This document shows, one piece after another, positions 11,949 through 23,000 of a stretch of 64,000 bases of DNA (within the stretch, counting starts at the first letter, position 1; each line of letters opens with the position of its first letter). Made by a program: the position numbers and the translations under genes. The stretch covers positions 223,924 to 287,923 of the forward strand of contig CAADRB010000029.1 in NCBI GenBank assembly GCA_900708905.1. Reading direction: 5' to 3'. The notes under the pieces were generated by a model, which saw only the letters and a program-made list of their open reading frames with translations, was not told the DNA's origin and did not search any database. The stretch is from Hymenolepis diminuta. Taxonomy: Eukaryota > Platyhelminthes > Cestoda > Cyclophyllidea > Hymenolepididae.

Positions 11949-11982
11949 AGCTAATTTTGAACCAAAAAACAGTGTTTTCTTT

Positions 11983-12012
11983 GTTAGGCCCGGGACTTTT
12001 CAGCCCCTGTGT
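11983..12012 (-). repeat. Mariner right terminal inverted repeat
   Basis: Thirty bases ending in CAGCCCCTGTGT, followed by the TA target site, are the inverted partner of 10708-10737. Confidence 0.92.
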
Positions 12013-14017
12013 TAGAACAGTACTTTATACCCCAACTTCCAGGACGAAAGTGAAGCGAGTTGTTATAGGATCTACTTAAACTGTATCTCTAACAGTCTCA
12101 AAGAAATTTAAATGCGCTTTGACTAAGTATGGCTTTGTCAGTTCACTTAAGTATTATCCTTTACGTAGGCAAAACTACAATTCAGTTAAAGTAGGCCAAA
12201 TCCCAAACGTAGAGTGTGGACATCTCAGTTAAAAGACAGGACGCCGACGATATCCCAGGTAGGTTTTGGTGTTCTAAATTGTTAATTTATGTAGAGACCA
12301 AAACATAAGGGGTATTTGAAGTTAGGTTGACCTAATTAGGAACAACTAGATTCGACGGCCTAGAATTTGGCTTTTTCAACACGGTGGCTATTTTTCTCCG
12401 CAGGTGGACGCTGACAAAACCTAACGGCAGCCAACAGCAGTTAGAGTACCTATATTGTATCGTCCCTCCTTCATATTTGCTTAGTCACCCATTGTAGTTT
12501 TTCCTCTGCACAAGCGCACTTGACGGGAACCTTGCAACTTAGCTCTTTTCATTTTAACTTTTCTTAAGTAGGTGTACCTCATGTGATTTCAATTATCGTG
12601 AAGAACTAATATGGGAATTTGGACGTCACATCAGATTTTAAATGCCGACAATGAAGCCCTAGCATAAACCGCTTGTTGTGACCTCATATTTTTCTCCCCT
12701 TGCTGTATGGTCGTGTCCCTGGCCGGCCGTGTCCTTGTACCATTTCTCTGGTTGTTCATCCGTCCTGGAACTATAACCTATCCCGCATACGCACGCTATA
12801 AACCTCCAATACACCTCAACCATCCGTTCCTCCATGCCTTTCTCCTCAAGGCTTGGTTTTTGATCCCTCCCAATAAACTTTGCTCGTTAACCCTTGCCTT
12901 CTCCGCAAGTTGTCGTGTGGCGATGATCGTAATAAGCTGGAATTGTGATAGTTTAGAGAGACAGAAACCTCCCCTTGTCAATTTAACTTTGTAGCCGTTG
13001 GATGCAAAGTTCAGACTTCTGGCAATCAACATGCATCTTGAATAAGACAGTTCCTTGGACTTTGTCTTCATTTATTCACGCACAAACTCTGACTTTCCTA
13101 CTGGTAAGGCTCCAGTCAATGGAACAAAATTTTTAAATATGGGTATTTCACTTTGCCTATAATTAAAGCTATTTGAACATTGGCGCTTGATCATAAAGTG
13201 CTTTATTTAAGAGTACACATCAAAGAGCTATCTTCTCCCATCTTTTCCAAGTCGTATTTGAAAACATTATTACTTACTTATACGGCTGAAACTTTTGCTA
13301 ACTCAACAAATAAAATCTTGGGGAAACTTGGAAGAATGTGAAGTATGATAATCTCTTAAACTTTAGTAAAATACGTGATTAATATGACACTTTTGAAACA
13401 TATTCTCATTTCATGGGAAGGAACTGTGTTATTCAAATTTGGCAATTTGGTAATTATGGACTATTTTATGACTTCTAATAGAGATAGTCGGTTTAGCCAG
13501 CATTAAATCAAGTGCAGCAAGACTTAGTTAATCGTCCAGTCTTTTGCTAAATCATTTAGTGGCGTTCTAATTAACATACTTTATGTGCCTCAACGGGGTT
13601 CAATCCATTTCAGATGATATCTTCGGATCTTCCACTCTAAAAACTTTTTTGTTCTAAGGAAAAGATTTTAGATGGGCTCTTTGATTGACAAGCACGTGTA
13701 TCATTATTCTCTTAGGGGATAGTGCAAAGATTTCGTATTTATTACTTTATACACATCGCTTGATTTAGAATTCATTTTTAAACAATGAATTCATTTTTAC
13801 TAAGTAGTAGTGAGCCCTGTAAGACTTAAAATGATTTTATTGAACTCGTCGTGGTTTGAATAACCAATCAGTCATCAAAATGCTCTGAATATCGTAGGCG
13901 TGAACTCATTCAGAAAACCAGGGATCAAATCAGGGAAATTCAGCTCTGAAAAATTTGGGTATTAAAAAGTGAATTTCATCCCTAATGAGAACCTGAAATT
14001 CTAAATATCAGCCTGTA
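12013..14017. other. Intergenic stretch with a CpG-richer block
   Basis: No gene is recognised. The part from about 12350 to 13080 is richer in G, C and CpG than its surroundings (for example GGCCGGCCGTG and CCCGCATACGCACGC). Overlapping open frames of 91 and 95 codons on opposite strands have no recognisable motif. It may be a regulatory region, an unrecognised repeat or foreign-origin DNA. From about 13865 to 13985 there is weak similarity to 4590-4700. Confidence 0.5.
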
Positions 14018-15243
14018 ACAGAAGTTCCGTCCATTTTTTTATTTGAATTAATGTGAAAATTTTGTCAAAAATGCATTTATTTAGTGTTCAACTTAGTCAC
14101 CATTTTTGTTAATTACATCTCATCTTGCCATAGGCTTTCTCATTCCTTCTTCATAGAGTCTAGCCAGTGTGAACTTAAAAAAAGAAACTAGCTTCTTCAT
14201 TTCGGCCTCTTCTCTTGAAGCAAGCCCTTGTCCCATTAAATGATTCTCTAAGCTCCTGAAAGATGAAAATCGGTTGGTGCAAGATCGCGAGATTATGGTG
14301 AAATATGCATGACTACCCAGCCGATTTCTTCAACGGGATCTTTGGTTGCTCTAGAAATGTGGGGTCTGGCATCGTCACAGCGCAGAATCGCTCCTTTTTA
14401 ATTGGTCAAAGAAGGCCGTTTTTCCTGTGAAACTACTTTTAAACGAGTTAGCTGCTGACTTCAGCAATTGTTTGATTGTCACCCATTAGTTCATAATAAA
14501 CAACTACCATCAAATTCCACCATACACACAAAAGAATTTTTTCGGGTGCAGTTCCAAATTGTCTCGTTTGTGGAATTGGCTTTGAACCACTGTTTTGGCT
14601 TAGTAGCTGCCTTTTGCGCTTAACATTGTTGTAAAGGATCTACTTCTCGTCGACAGTTATGATTCGGTCTATAAAAGGTGCCTGAACGTAGTGAAACACA
14701 ACAGGTCACACACTGCTGCTTGTTCATTTCTGGTAAATCGTGTGGAACCCATTTCTCAGCCTTTGAGACTTTGCCAAGTCTTTTCATTTCCCTATAAATG
14801 GTCATGTGGCGGCTTATATGAAAGGTTTTGCTCAGTTCTCTAGTATTGCAGGTTGGGTTTTCATCAATGGCAACTTGCAATGACTCAGAATTGAATGTTT
14901 TGAGCATCCTGATCTCAGTTCGGCTTTCAGGCTAAACGTGAAAACCACCTTCTGTAGGTCTTTTCATTCACAACATCATTTCCATAAGTGTCTTTGAGTG
15001 TTTTTGCTGCTGAGCTTGCCATATTTCCCTTATGAAATTGAAACAGTAAAAATGTGCCTGATATGCTCATTATTTTGAATGTACACAAGGGCTAGAAATA
15101 GTTATTAATAACGATAATTATCACACAATGTAAAAGAAGAAATACTATTTTATTAATTACCATAGATAGGCATACAATATTAACAAGATAAATTGAAGTA
15201 ATGGTGTCCTAAACACAGCTCAAAAATTAAACATAACTTCTGT
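14018..15243 (-). mobile_element. Old mariner relic, second lineage
   Basis: The element is 1226 bp long and flanked by TA at 14016-14017 and 15244-15245. The terminal repeats share ACAGAAGTT followed by a diverged stretch. The interior on the minus strand is a mariner transposase in many frames. The ends and the protein are far more decayed than those of the mariner at 10708-12012, and the terminal sequences are unrelated, so this is an older insertion of a different mariner group. Confidence 0.85.
14093..15070 (-). pseudogene. Decayed mariner transposase (DD34D)
   Basis: ATG at 15070 begins a typical mariner N-terminus (FLLFQFHKGNMASSAAKTL, then YRRWF). After a frame break comes a longer open piece at 14620-14907 with a helix-turn-helix region (DENPTCNTRELSKTFHIS) and GKVSKAEKWVPHDLPE. 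Further on, ILRCDDARPH keeps the second catalytic aspartate and DLAPTDFHL the third, 34 residues later. The C-terminus is recognisable (LYEEGMRKPMAR, then NKNGD) with a stop at 14093. Multiple stops and frameshifts make it a dead gene. The motifs resemble the mariner group that also gave rise to vertebrate Hsmar-type copies, but assignment below mariner is uncertain. Confidence 0.85.
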
Positions 15244-17584
15244 TAAAATCTGACACTTTTAGAATTCGTTATAGATATACCTATTCAACTATTCATTTCT
15301 TTTCTCACTTGAATATTTTCCTGGTTCGGGTGTTCCAATGCTGTCCCACAATTAAAGCCTGATAAAAATTTTGCAATGTCTTAAAGTAACGTTGGTGAAC
15401 TAAGCCCATAAACGAGATTTCGATAAAAGTGCATACAGTAGTCCCTTCTTCCTACTCCTACTCGTCTTTAAAGCTCCCATTATTAAACTGGCCGGTAGCT
15501 CATTTCAGTGTTCACAAGCTCCCACAAATGACTAATCATTTGAACGCTAAGAATAGGTTGGCTTTCTGTTTCTATGATACTCTCTACCCAATAAATATAC
15601 CTTCTCTCACTTCTTTAAGAAGGAGGGGTATTCAAATAGTAAATCTCTTAATGCACAGACACTAATCAGTAAATGGAAATTATGTTAGCCCCTGAATATG
15701 CTATCCGTGCAGATTTCAATTTTATACGTCAAAATTAATTTCCTGAATGTAATTTAATAATCACTGAACACATCAAATATGCGGATATTAAAATATTAAT
15801 AGACATAAGATGGGTTTTATTTCCTCCAAATATTTGATTTAGCATGTTATATATGAATCAAAATATTCAATATATGAATTTTCCTATAATTTACGCTGAT
15901 ATTGTTCGTATTCGTAAATTCCCATTGGATGAAATTGAGTCCTCGGACACAACATTAATTCTTCAAGAAACATGTTGAATTTCCATGATGTTCGCATGTT
16001 ATTGCAAAAATGGCATTTTTATTAACGAGATAAAAAATATATTTATGCAATTTTCCCGTTTTTAATGTTACTAGGGTTGCTATTTTTATTGAAAAACCTG
16101 GAAAATATTATTTTTCTGCCAACTAATTATTCTAAATGCTTGATATAGCCAAATTGACTCGATTAAAAGATATTCTTTGAACGCATAATCATGGAGCTGT
16201 CGATAAACATTCAAAAGCTTTATGAAAATGACTGACATTTATTAAAGGTGATAGTAACTCTCATTTGTAATAAATAACCGATAGATAATATAGAAAATGC
16301 ATTTTAAACCTATTCTCTAACTAGATTAAATATGCAGAATCGCATTTTTTGTCGAATGAAGATATAATTTTGTCCACTCAAGAATTTTGTAGACATGGGA
16401 CGATCTCCTTTAAGATAAAGGATCCCCTCAAAATTCTTCCGCCCAATACAGCTTTTAACACCACTCCAGTGTCGTCAGCTTCTTCCAGTTGTTTATATCC
16501 TGCGTAAATGTACTAAGATCCTTCCAACGTTATTATTATCATCCCGCCATAATCATTCTGTAGACAGAGGCACCGCCACCTCATCAGGACCATTTTGGTA
16601 TCTTCATTTCATTCATTAAATATTTCTGTCAATAATACTGCCTGTCGCGAAATCTGTCCTGGTGCTGTGGTGAATATCGGTGAATATAAAACAGCACTTA
16701 GCTATTAGAAAAAGGGAAAAATAAATGAATGATGTATTTCACAGAATAAAATCGAAACAATAGCTGACATTTGAATTTACTACATTTATTAGAACTTATT
16801 GATTAGTATATGATAGATTTATTTTCAGCATATTTATGTTAAACTTCAATTGAACGAATCAGATCAAGCTCAGGTTTATGTCTATTTAATAGGTTTATCA
16901 GCTAATGGTAAATTCACTGCAAAAAACACTCATGGTAGGCCCTGCATTCACAAAACAGGATACGACTAAATGAAATAACAACTTGATAACAAAACAAAGT
17001 ATTGATTTCATTCAAGTATATTAAAACGCATATTTAGTCTATTTACAGTTGTTTAGAACTAGTTACTAACGTTAATTTTTACAAATTGTCATCTGACAGC
17101 TACTAAGATGCAAAGTTAAGCATCAGTTGTAAAACAATTGTCATGATTTTTCGACTGTTGAAAATGCGTTCACATGTGATTTTGGCATATGTATGTCAAG
17201 ATCTCAAGGTAGAAAAGTATCATTCTTGAGCTTATGACATCTCGATCATCAGATTACACAACAGAGCACATTTTCAAATTCAAATGAAAAGAAATCGTAC
17301 TGGTTATCTACGTTTATTACCAAATTACACGGTCAGATTTTCCAGTAGCAAAGTTCCGTTCACAAAAATGAAACAAAGAATGAAATAACGTTTAGAGATA
17401 ATGAAAACAGTAAAATGGTACAATAATCAATCTCCATCTTTCATTAAAAATATCACACATTTTCGAATATAAGTATGCTAGAAAAGATAAAAAAGCAGTC
17501 GAAAGGTATATAAATTGGGGAAAAAATATGTAATTTGAAGGAATATTTGTTTAACGTCAATGCTTTGGTATCTATGAAAGACAT
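15244..17584. other. 3' flank of the GLTP gene, no gene seen
   Basis: This is AT-rich sequence downstream of GLTP. I found no standard AATAAA close behind its stop codon, so the 3' end of that transcript is undetermined. A slightly more complex block near 16390-16690 contains several CpG but no recognisable coding frame. Confidence 0.5.
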
Positions 17585-17761
17585 TCACATGTATTTCCTT
17601 TCTGATCTCTCAGACCTTTCCCTTTTCCTTTCCTTTTCTTCTTCTTTTTTTCTTTCTAATATGTCTGATTTGTCACCAATATCATATTTAGCCAGCATCA
17701 TTTGAATGGGTTCGAGAATTTGCCCGTAGGTTTGTAAGAAGTCATTCATTGCCACCATAAC
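17585..17761 (-). CDS. GLTP: GLTP exon 5 with charged tail
   Basis: This exon encodes the last helix (VMVAMNDFLQTYGQILEPIQ and MMLAKYDI), then the unusual basic and acidic tail and the stop TGA. The acceptor is CCTTTAG. The intron before it is 1577 nt. Confidence 0.9.
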   Translation of the reverse strand, partial: VMVAMNDFLQTYGQILEPIQMMLAKYDIGDKSDILERKKEEEKERKRERSERSERKYM

Positions 17762-20093
17762 CTAAAGGAAGATATTTTCAACGTGACAAGTAAGGCTAAG
17801 TATTCGATTTCATAAGTTGCTAAACAAAAAGACTGTAATTATAATAGTAGTTACTGTTTATTGGCTACTGGATTAGCCGCTTACGATCTCCATAAACACA
17901 GAATTAAAGAAAAAAATTCTGCAAAATATATAGGTCAATGCAAAAATATACTGTGGGTTGAAGGAAATCGAAAAAATGCCAATGGAATAGCGTGCATGTA
18001 TCTCACAATATAAATATATATAATCCTTAATAAACTGAAAGAACTAAGCAGAAACTGTAGCCAATATGTGCAAAATATCACGTTAAATATGAATTTGTTT
18101 CATTACCTATGTTTGTATTCATCTCGGTAATAAGGCATTTGCTATGCATTCTGTGGAGAGAAGTGTTATAAATAAATATACCTCTTATAGCAAATGAAAT
18201 AAGAATTTTACTTCTATTTTTATTATTTACCTGCAAAGTGCCCGAACTACATGGAATTATGGCTACAACTTCGATTCAAAAAGAGATCACAGTCACTAGA
18301 TTGAAGATAATTCAATTACTCTCTAAGCTTTGTTACAAAACCAATATTGTATTAATGCTTTCATTAAATGGAATACTTAAAACCAATCAGGAAAAGTCTT
18401 GCTTAAAAGAATACTCGAACGAATAGTAGTATTACAGATTCGATATGTAGACTGCGGAAGGTAGCAAATTTAAAAAAGCATGACGTCACTACATTTCATA
18501 AACGTCAAACCCAAAAAAGTTCTAAGACAATGATCGTAGAATTCCACGGGCCTCTCTGTTCTATATGTGCGGTTCTGCAATCGATGTACATTTAGTATCC
18601 ACGATGACCGTTTAATGAAAATTATACTGATATTGCCAGCAACCAGTTGTTGTAATCCCGAGGCAATTATAACGACAATTTGTGAGGTCGTATTTACGAG
18701 AGGTGTCATGTTAATTCAATAATCGATGGCAACTTTGCAGTTAATTTCTTTTAAATTGACATGCTTTACATCCAAGATAGCACATCGATAAAACATTGAT
18801 TGATAGAATCTTAAGACAACTGCAATGGACTAAAATTGTTCCTTATTATATCGACATTCAATCAAATAAAACATTTTTCGATCATAATGGCATTAATTGA
18901 AAACTGTGCTAATACCACAAGTCTAATCCGAAAGAGTAGCTTTCAGCTCAATTACCGATGTAAAAAATATCTCAAAGAAAATCTAAACAAACTCAGTTAT
19001 CTTGTTTTACAAAAGCGATGATAAGGAGGAGGAATTTTACCCATTACTATCGCTCCGCTCATATCAATAACCGTCACAAAATTAAATACAGCCATAATCT
19101 AAAATTACCAGACTTAAACTTTGAAAACAAGATTCAAAATAGATTAAAGATATTAAATAAATAAATAATACTCTTGTCGCTCTCATTATACACGAATATC
19201 AATGCATTGTGAAATTATCAAGGAAAAGGAATTAATATTATCGATTATTTTGTGAGGTTTAAATATAAAGAAAACATTTATTTTAAATATTTTTGTTCAT
19301 ATTAAAATCACCAGTAAAATTTTAAAATCATAATTTACCTCTTCCTCCATATCGGGCTTATTGTAGGCCAGCTTTAGAAGAAACGTTTTCGTATCAGGGA
19401 ACATTTTCAATCCGCCCTAAAAAAATATAAGAAACAGTCTTTTAAACATACCTGCACCGTCAAAAGAATAAAAATTAAAAGTAAAGGTACTTCAGAAATG
19501 TAAGAAAATGAACACATGTTAGACAGGAAAGACTCACAGAAAAAATTAAAGACATGACCCTGTTGTGATAAGGTCTAAGGGTTTTCTCGTAAGCGATCTT
19601 GACGAGATTCGACATTTTTTCATCCGGGTTCCTTACTAACTCAGCAAGTGATTCAATTATTAATTCAACTCCCCGAGATAGCCACAAAAGCCCAACGGAA
19701 CCAGAAGAATCTTTCTTAGCAATATTAGCCTCATTTTCCCTGGCAAGCATTTCTTCAACAGTCCAAACATCGAAATTTTCACACGAGTTTCTAATTTTCT
19801 AAACGGAAAAAAGGAAAAAAAGATAAGCGAATAATTATTAAATTGATTCGTTAAATAAAGTATAATAAGTACATCAACTTACTACTATATTGCCGTTGAC
19901 ATCACTCTTAACAGGATAAAGGGCAGCACCCTGCATTTCTACGTATTTACATAATCAATTAATATAAGAACGTACCACAAAATGTGACAATATTTTGACC
20001 AAATTCAAGCAAGTTATTGACGTCTAAAATGTCAACCGCGCTAAAGGTTTTGGGAAACCTATCAAAGAACGTAGCATGATTTTCAGTCGCCAT
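17585..20093 (-). CDS. GLTP: Glycolipid transfer protein
   Basis: Five exons join to encode 229 residues: 20093-19976, 19938-19883, 19798-19538, 19416-19339 and 17761-17585. All introns have GT-AG ends and compatible phases. GLTP is a soluble all-helical protein that moves single glycosphingolipids between membranes on the cytosolic side. The headgroup-binding residues of the family are present: Asp52, Asn56 and Lys59 in VKSDVNGNIVK with the exact family spacing, Trp97 in GLLWLSRG, and His136 in RPYHNR. The Trp favours GLTP over ceramide-1-phosphate carriers. Human GLTP has 209 residues; this protein has a shorter loop between Trp and His and an extra tail. The fold should end near residue 200 (LAKYDI). 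The remaining 28 or so residues form a highly charged extension (ERKKEEEKERKRERSERSER) encoded by a polypurine tract. The gene lies 5 kb downstream of the protocadherin on the same strand, with no sign of a functional link. Confidence 0.92.
17615..17657. repeat. Uninterrupted polypurine-polypyrimidine tract in GLTP exon 5
   Basis: Forty-three bases are all pyrimidine on the plus strand and all purine on the coding strand. The tract encodes the Glu, Lys and Arg run of the GLTP tail. It looks like simple sequence that has become coding. Confidence 0.9.
17762..19338 (-). other. GLTP intron 4
   Basis: This 1577-nt intron is the only long one in the gene. The open frames inside it (up to 79 codons) look like chance, and no repeat is recognised. 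Confidence 0.85.
19339..19416 (-). CDS. GLTP: GLTP exon 4
   Basis: This exon encodes 26 residues (GGLKMFPDTKTFLLKLAYNK and so on) in phase 0, with acceptor TTTTTTTAG and donor GTAAAT. The segment aligns with the family region just before the last long helix. Confidence 0.9.
19538..19798 (-). CDS. GLTP: GLTP exon 3
   Basis: This exon encodes 87 residues in phase 0 at both ends, with acceptor TTTAG and donor GTGAGT. It contains the core of the fold: KIRN with the conserved Lys, SVGLLWLSRG with the stacking Trp, and KIAYEKTLRPYHNRVMSLIF with the conserved His. It is the most diagnostic part of the gene. Confidence 0.95.
19883..19938 (-). CDS. GLTP: GLTP exon 2
   Basis: A 56-nt exon has acceptor ACGTAG and donor GTAAGT. 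It carries VKSDVNGNIV with the Asp and Asn that bind the sugar headgroup. A nearer AG (ATGCAG, 8 bases on) would cause a stop after a few codons, so the acceptor chosen here is the one that keeps the frame. Confidence 0.9.
19976..20093 (-). CDS. GLTP: GLTP exon 1 (coding)
   Basis: ATG at 20093 follows GTGTAA (G at -3 and A at -1). It encodes residues 1-39 plus one base; MATENHATFFDRF matches the helical N-terminus expected for the family. The donor is TGTG|GTACGT, phase 1. The intron that follows is only 37 nt. Confidence 0.88.
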
Positions 20094-23000
20094 TTACACC
20101 TCCAGTAAATGCAGGAAAATTCAGTCACAGCAACTGAATATGCGCCAAATATTTCATTGTGTATAACACCTTTAAGGTTGTTTCTATAAATTAACTAAAT
20201 ACCAAAACGGGAAAAAATTCTTTGTATATATATCACATTCCATAATTTTAAATTAATCAAGCTCAAAATATTTTTCTTTAAAAGTTTTCTTCGCTTTCAC
20301 CGATATTGCATGTTTATTACACTTATTTAATCGCAGACAAGTACTTCAATTTTTTCTATACCTAATGAATGATTAAGTAATCATAAAATTTGCTGTTTAA
20401 TGACCAATCTGGTAACAGCGGTCATAATTATTCGTTCAAATATCTTAATATTCTTAAATACATAATAATATAACAAACTTTAGCTACATTTATCCACAAA
20501 GCTAGGAACCTTTCATTGAGCGTTAATATATGGTAAAAAGATTCAAACTTGCATATAAATGAAGATTTAAAAATCTGATTTGACCCTATTATGATAAATT
20601 TTTACAAATTAAACTCTTGAAATATTGTAAAATCTGTGAAACCTATGCTTGAAAGATTCGCTATTCTTTTAGCATTGCCGTTGTTGAGAACGTACTACTG
20701 AATCATACTTCGGAACCGCCGAAAAAATTAAAGTTTAGGTCGGTTTAGCTGCACTGTCTTATCTTCCAATTCCTATTCTAAGCAAAACTTTATGCATAGC
20801 ATGCCGAATGACATGTTTATGCATACTTCTAAAACATTTTAACAAATTATTAGAGCACCTTAATAGTACAAATAAATAGAAAAATTAACTAAATAGTTCA
20901 TCTCAACCGCATTATACAAGATAGACAATAAAGCTTAATTATTCAAAAATATTGTGGAGAAAGAACTTTATTATGAAACTGCAAATAGTTTGAAAAAATT
21001 CAGATGGACTATAGGGCGGATTTATTTTATTCTGTGTTTGCTTATATAATTTGTTGATACATTTATATAAACCTACTGCAAGGAAAACAATGAAGTGTTT
21101 TTGGCTAACTGACTGCGAGGATAATAACCACTGAATTGTAAATATCCAGCAAAATGCAAGAGGCTAATATATGATGATCTTGACAGATCGAACTAGTTCG
21201 AGTTAACGGAATAATTTAACAAAGGTTAATTTTATTTCAAAAGGATTTCTTATATTGATTACCAGGTAATAATCCGCAAATAGTTTTTTGAATATAGAAG
21301 AGAGTTCTACGTTCTCAGTTTATGAATAATAAAATTATTTGAATCCATACGCTTTAAGACAGAGATTACTCAATTAGTCCTTAGATGTAACTCGAAACTG
21401 GATGTTGTTAGTATATTAACAAGATTTCCATCATCCCTGGCATAGACCAAATGGATACCCTTTGGAAGAGAATCTATGTGAAAGCGATGGTAAAATGAAT
21501 CTAAATTTACATTGGCCGACCAAAATCAACCCAAGTCATTAAGAAAATTGAGATGCATTTATTAGGTAATTAAGTCTTTATTGGCAACAAGAGGCCTTTT
21601 TGCTACAAGTGGAGTGGAGGGATAAATAATTTTGTAATGAGAAGCCAAGGGAATGTAGCCTAATAAAGAGTGAATAAAAAGTACTGGAATAAGAAATTGC
21701 GAGGTCAGTTGAGTCCTGCGGGAATCGCTGATTGAAGTGCCAGATTGCATATAATTCGCAAGCTAGTATTTTATTTTGTCTCAGTTAGCTGCTACAACAC
21801 AGCGAATATGAGATTGCCGATGATTGAATCCTCTGATTTAATCCTCCTCTGACTCAAAGTTCCTACTAAATAACTGTAAAGAATTAAATTACTTTAAATA
21901 TGATACCTTAGTGGAATGACTTTATTATTTGAATAATCTTGGTTCATTTCATTGTTCTCTGTGTTATTTTCTCATAATTAAATTTGGCAAAATGTGAAAA
22001 ATAATTATTACTCGCTATAATTTATGCCAGATCTTAATAAAGAGAACCGGTGAAATTCATTCATCGAGCTCTGTTGGCTAGAATTATCTTCCCTCAGTTA
22101 AATTCCTAGCAATTTTTCTTCGTATATAACATAAGCACTAAAACTGACAGGCTAATGAAGAATTAAAACTATTTCGCATGTCCTCTAGAAGCATGAGTTT
22201 ATGTAATTATTCCTTGTTAATAAATGCTTCTCACTTAAATAAATGGAAGGCTATAGACTTTATATCCTTTCCTAAAAGTACACATATCAGTCTCTTATTG
22301 CTTTTTTTCGAAAATTTTGTTTGAAAGGAAGGGCTCTTTCCTTGATTAGAAAAAAAATGAAACAATTTCTCCAACGCTTTATCTGATTCTTGTCGAGTGA
22401 ATTAACAGCATCGATAAACATATAAGTATATAAATTATATTTTTTAGAGAAAATTGGGCATATTTGGCCTAATTTGATACAGTAGAATAGATAAATTCAA
22501 TAGAAATATGAATTTCAATAAGATTTTAAAATGTTATTTGAGATTCCTATTTGATATTGCTCGATTTTGGTTTAGGTTACAATGGCTTAAGACGATCCGC
22601 GTCGAAATAAAGTAATGCAAACTTTAAAAATCCATGAGAAAATCACCGTCAGTTCGAGGAATTCAAAAAATAAGGTTATAGATAAACAGCTTCATTGATT
22701 ATGGAACAATAATTTATTCTTACGAGCTGGTACCGAATTTAGGAACACTTTTTAACCCAAGCTGTAAACTTACATATTGGAAAAAAATAAAATCGGCTAG
22801 AAAAAACTCTAGTGAGGGATTCTTAATTCATATCCCCACTTCCGAATAAAAATGTTACTTGAATATGTGGGACTGATATATTGTCTTTATATTTTTATTT
22901 ATTCTGATTTGGTTGCCAAAATGTTTAAATAATTGCTGAAAATTGCTTTGCTATCTGACTGTTAATATTTATACTATTTATATTTATACTACTATTTTTA

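Larger units (their letters stand above)
10708..12012 (+). mobile_element. Mariner transposon with near-perfect ends
   Basis: The element lies between TA dinucleotides at 10706-10707 and 12013-12014 and is 1305 bp including the gap, the usual mariner size. Its 30-bp terminal inverted repeats (10708-10737 and 11983-12012) match at 28 of 30 positions and share GGGCTGAAAAGTCCCGG. The transposase is on the plus strand and broken by frameshifts. The well-kept ends suggest fairly recent insertion compared with the other elements in the window. Confidence 0.93.

Noticed and set aside
12707..13071. Opposed open frames of 95 (plus) and 91 (minus) codons
   Set aside because: They overlap on opposite strands in a GC-richer patch and neither shows a domain or splice context.
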